Below the pieces are notes generated by a model. The model was given only the letters and a program-made list of their open reading frames with translations. It was not told the DNA's origin and did no database searches. From CAZONU01 sp965370045 (GTDB taxonomy: Bacteria; Planctomycetota; SZUA-567; JAKLDR01): 34,447 nt of DNA. The position numbers and the translations under genes were made by a program. The DNA lies in the NCBI GenBank assembly GCA_965370045.1, contig CBDUSI010000042.1, positions 1 through 34,447 of the forward strand, given 5' to 3'. Positions 34,133-34,447 of this stretch are shown piece by piece (the stretch's first letter is position 1; each line of letters starts with the position of its first letter).

Positions 34133-34447
34133 ATGGCAGAACCTGTAACTGGCGGCAGCCCCAAGGCCCCGGCGGCCGCGACCCCGGCGGCGGAGGGCGG
34201 CGAGACCAAGGCCACGGGCGCCAGCGAGCCGGCCAAGCCGGTCGAGGGCGCCAAGAACGGCGAGGCGGTTTCCAAGAACGGTGAGGCCGGCGCCAGGAAC
34301 GGCGAGAATGCCGCCGGCACGGGGCAGAAGCCCAATGAGCCCAATACGCCCCCGAAGTCGCAGGGCAGTCCCTACACCATGTTCATCCTGATGGGCGGGG
34401 TGGTGCTTTTCTTCTACTTCATGATAATGCGTCCCCAGAAGAAGCGC
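34133..34447 (+). CDS. yajC: Preprotein translocase subunit YajC (partial, cut by window end)
   Basis: The first 105 codons of a gene that runs past the window end. YTMFILMGGVVLFFYFMIMR (81-100) followed by PQKKR is the single membrane helix plus cytosolic RPQ-x-K signature of YajC, a partner of SecDF. The start has GGAGGG 4 nt before the ATG, and the gene follows tgt by 11 nt, the classical tgt-yajC-secD order. Unusually, about 80 Ala/Pro/Gly-rich residues precede the helix, with three seven-residue-spaced K/R-N-G-E units (41-59). Ordinary YajC has only about 20 residues there. Confidence 0.9.
   Translation, partial: MAEPVTGGSPKAPAAATPAAEGGETKATGASEPAKPVEGAKNGEAVSKNGEAGARNGENAAGTGQKPNEPNTPPKSQGSPYTMFILMGGVVLFFYFMIMRPQKKR

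Overview
The window is a GC-rich stretch of a Gram-negative-type bacterial chromosome. An LPS Kdo transferase, SecA, YajC, a zinc-finger anti-sigma factor and several exported or lipidated proteins all point to a double-membrane cell. Heparinase-type polysaccharide lyases next to an NHL-propeller lipoprotein, an ECF sigma/anti-sigma pair, pseudopilin-like GspG proteins and abundant secreted proteins of unknown family fit the PVC group, most likely a planctomycete or a relative. That placement is inference from gene content, not a phylogenetic result. I found no tRNA, rRNA or CRISPR array.

Left part (53-12945): recQ on the minus strand diverges from a tightly packed plus-strand run of nine genes with gaps of about -4 to +12 nt: PilZ protein, Na/Pi cotransporter, DUF47/PhoU-like protein, secreted unknown protein, secA, Kdo transferase, UDP-glucuronate decarboxylase-like SDR, phosphate butyryltransferase and butyrate kinase. 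A good sigma-70-type promoter sits just upstream of the PilZ gene. The set joins phosphate uptake, protein export, envelope sugar synthesis and acyl-phosphate metabolism.

Middle accessory part (12946-17164): first comes a gene-free mosaic of two dispersed-repeat families in both orientations plus a long stem-loop. Then, all on the minus strand, come a small HTH protein under a near-consensus promoter and a two-gene cassette: a 185-residue unknown protein followed by an SNF2 helicase fused to an Mrr-type nuclease domain. The cassette looks less GC-rich than its neighbours and resembles an anti-phage or anti-plasmid module. It is the best candidate here for an undescribed system.

Polysaccharide part (17197-26236, minus strand): a GntR/LacI-hybrid regulator, a heparinase II/III-like lyase, an NHL-repeat lipoprotein and a second paralogous lyase form one operon. 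Its promoter overlaps a palindrome that could be the regulator's own operator. A further secreted unknown protein follows with its own promoter.

Right part (26256-34447): an ECF sigma factor and a cysteine-rich membrane anti-sigma factor (minus) diverge from two pseudopilin-like proteins, a STAS-like protein and a membrane-anchored beta-sandwich protein (plus). A promoter then precedes queH, a SpoIID-domain protein, tgt and yajC, the last cut by the window end. queH and tgt both serve the tRNA queuosine pathway, and tgt-yajC is a classical neighbourhood.
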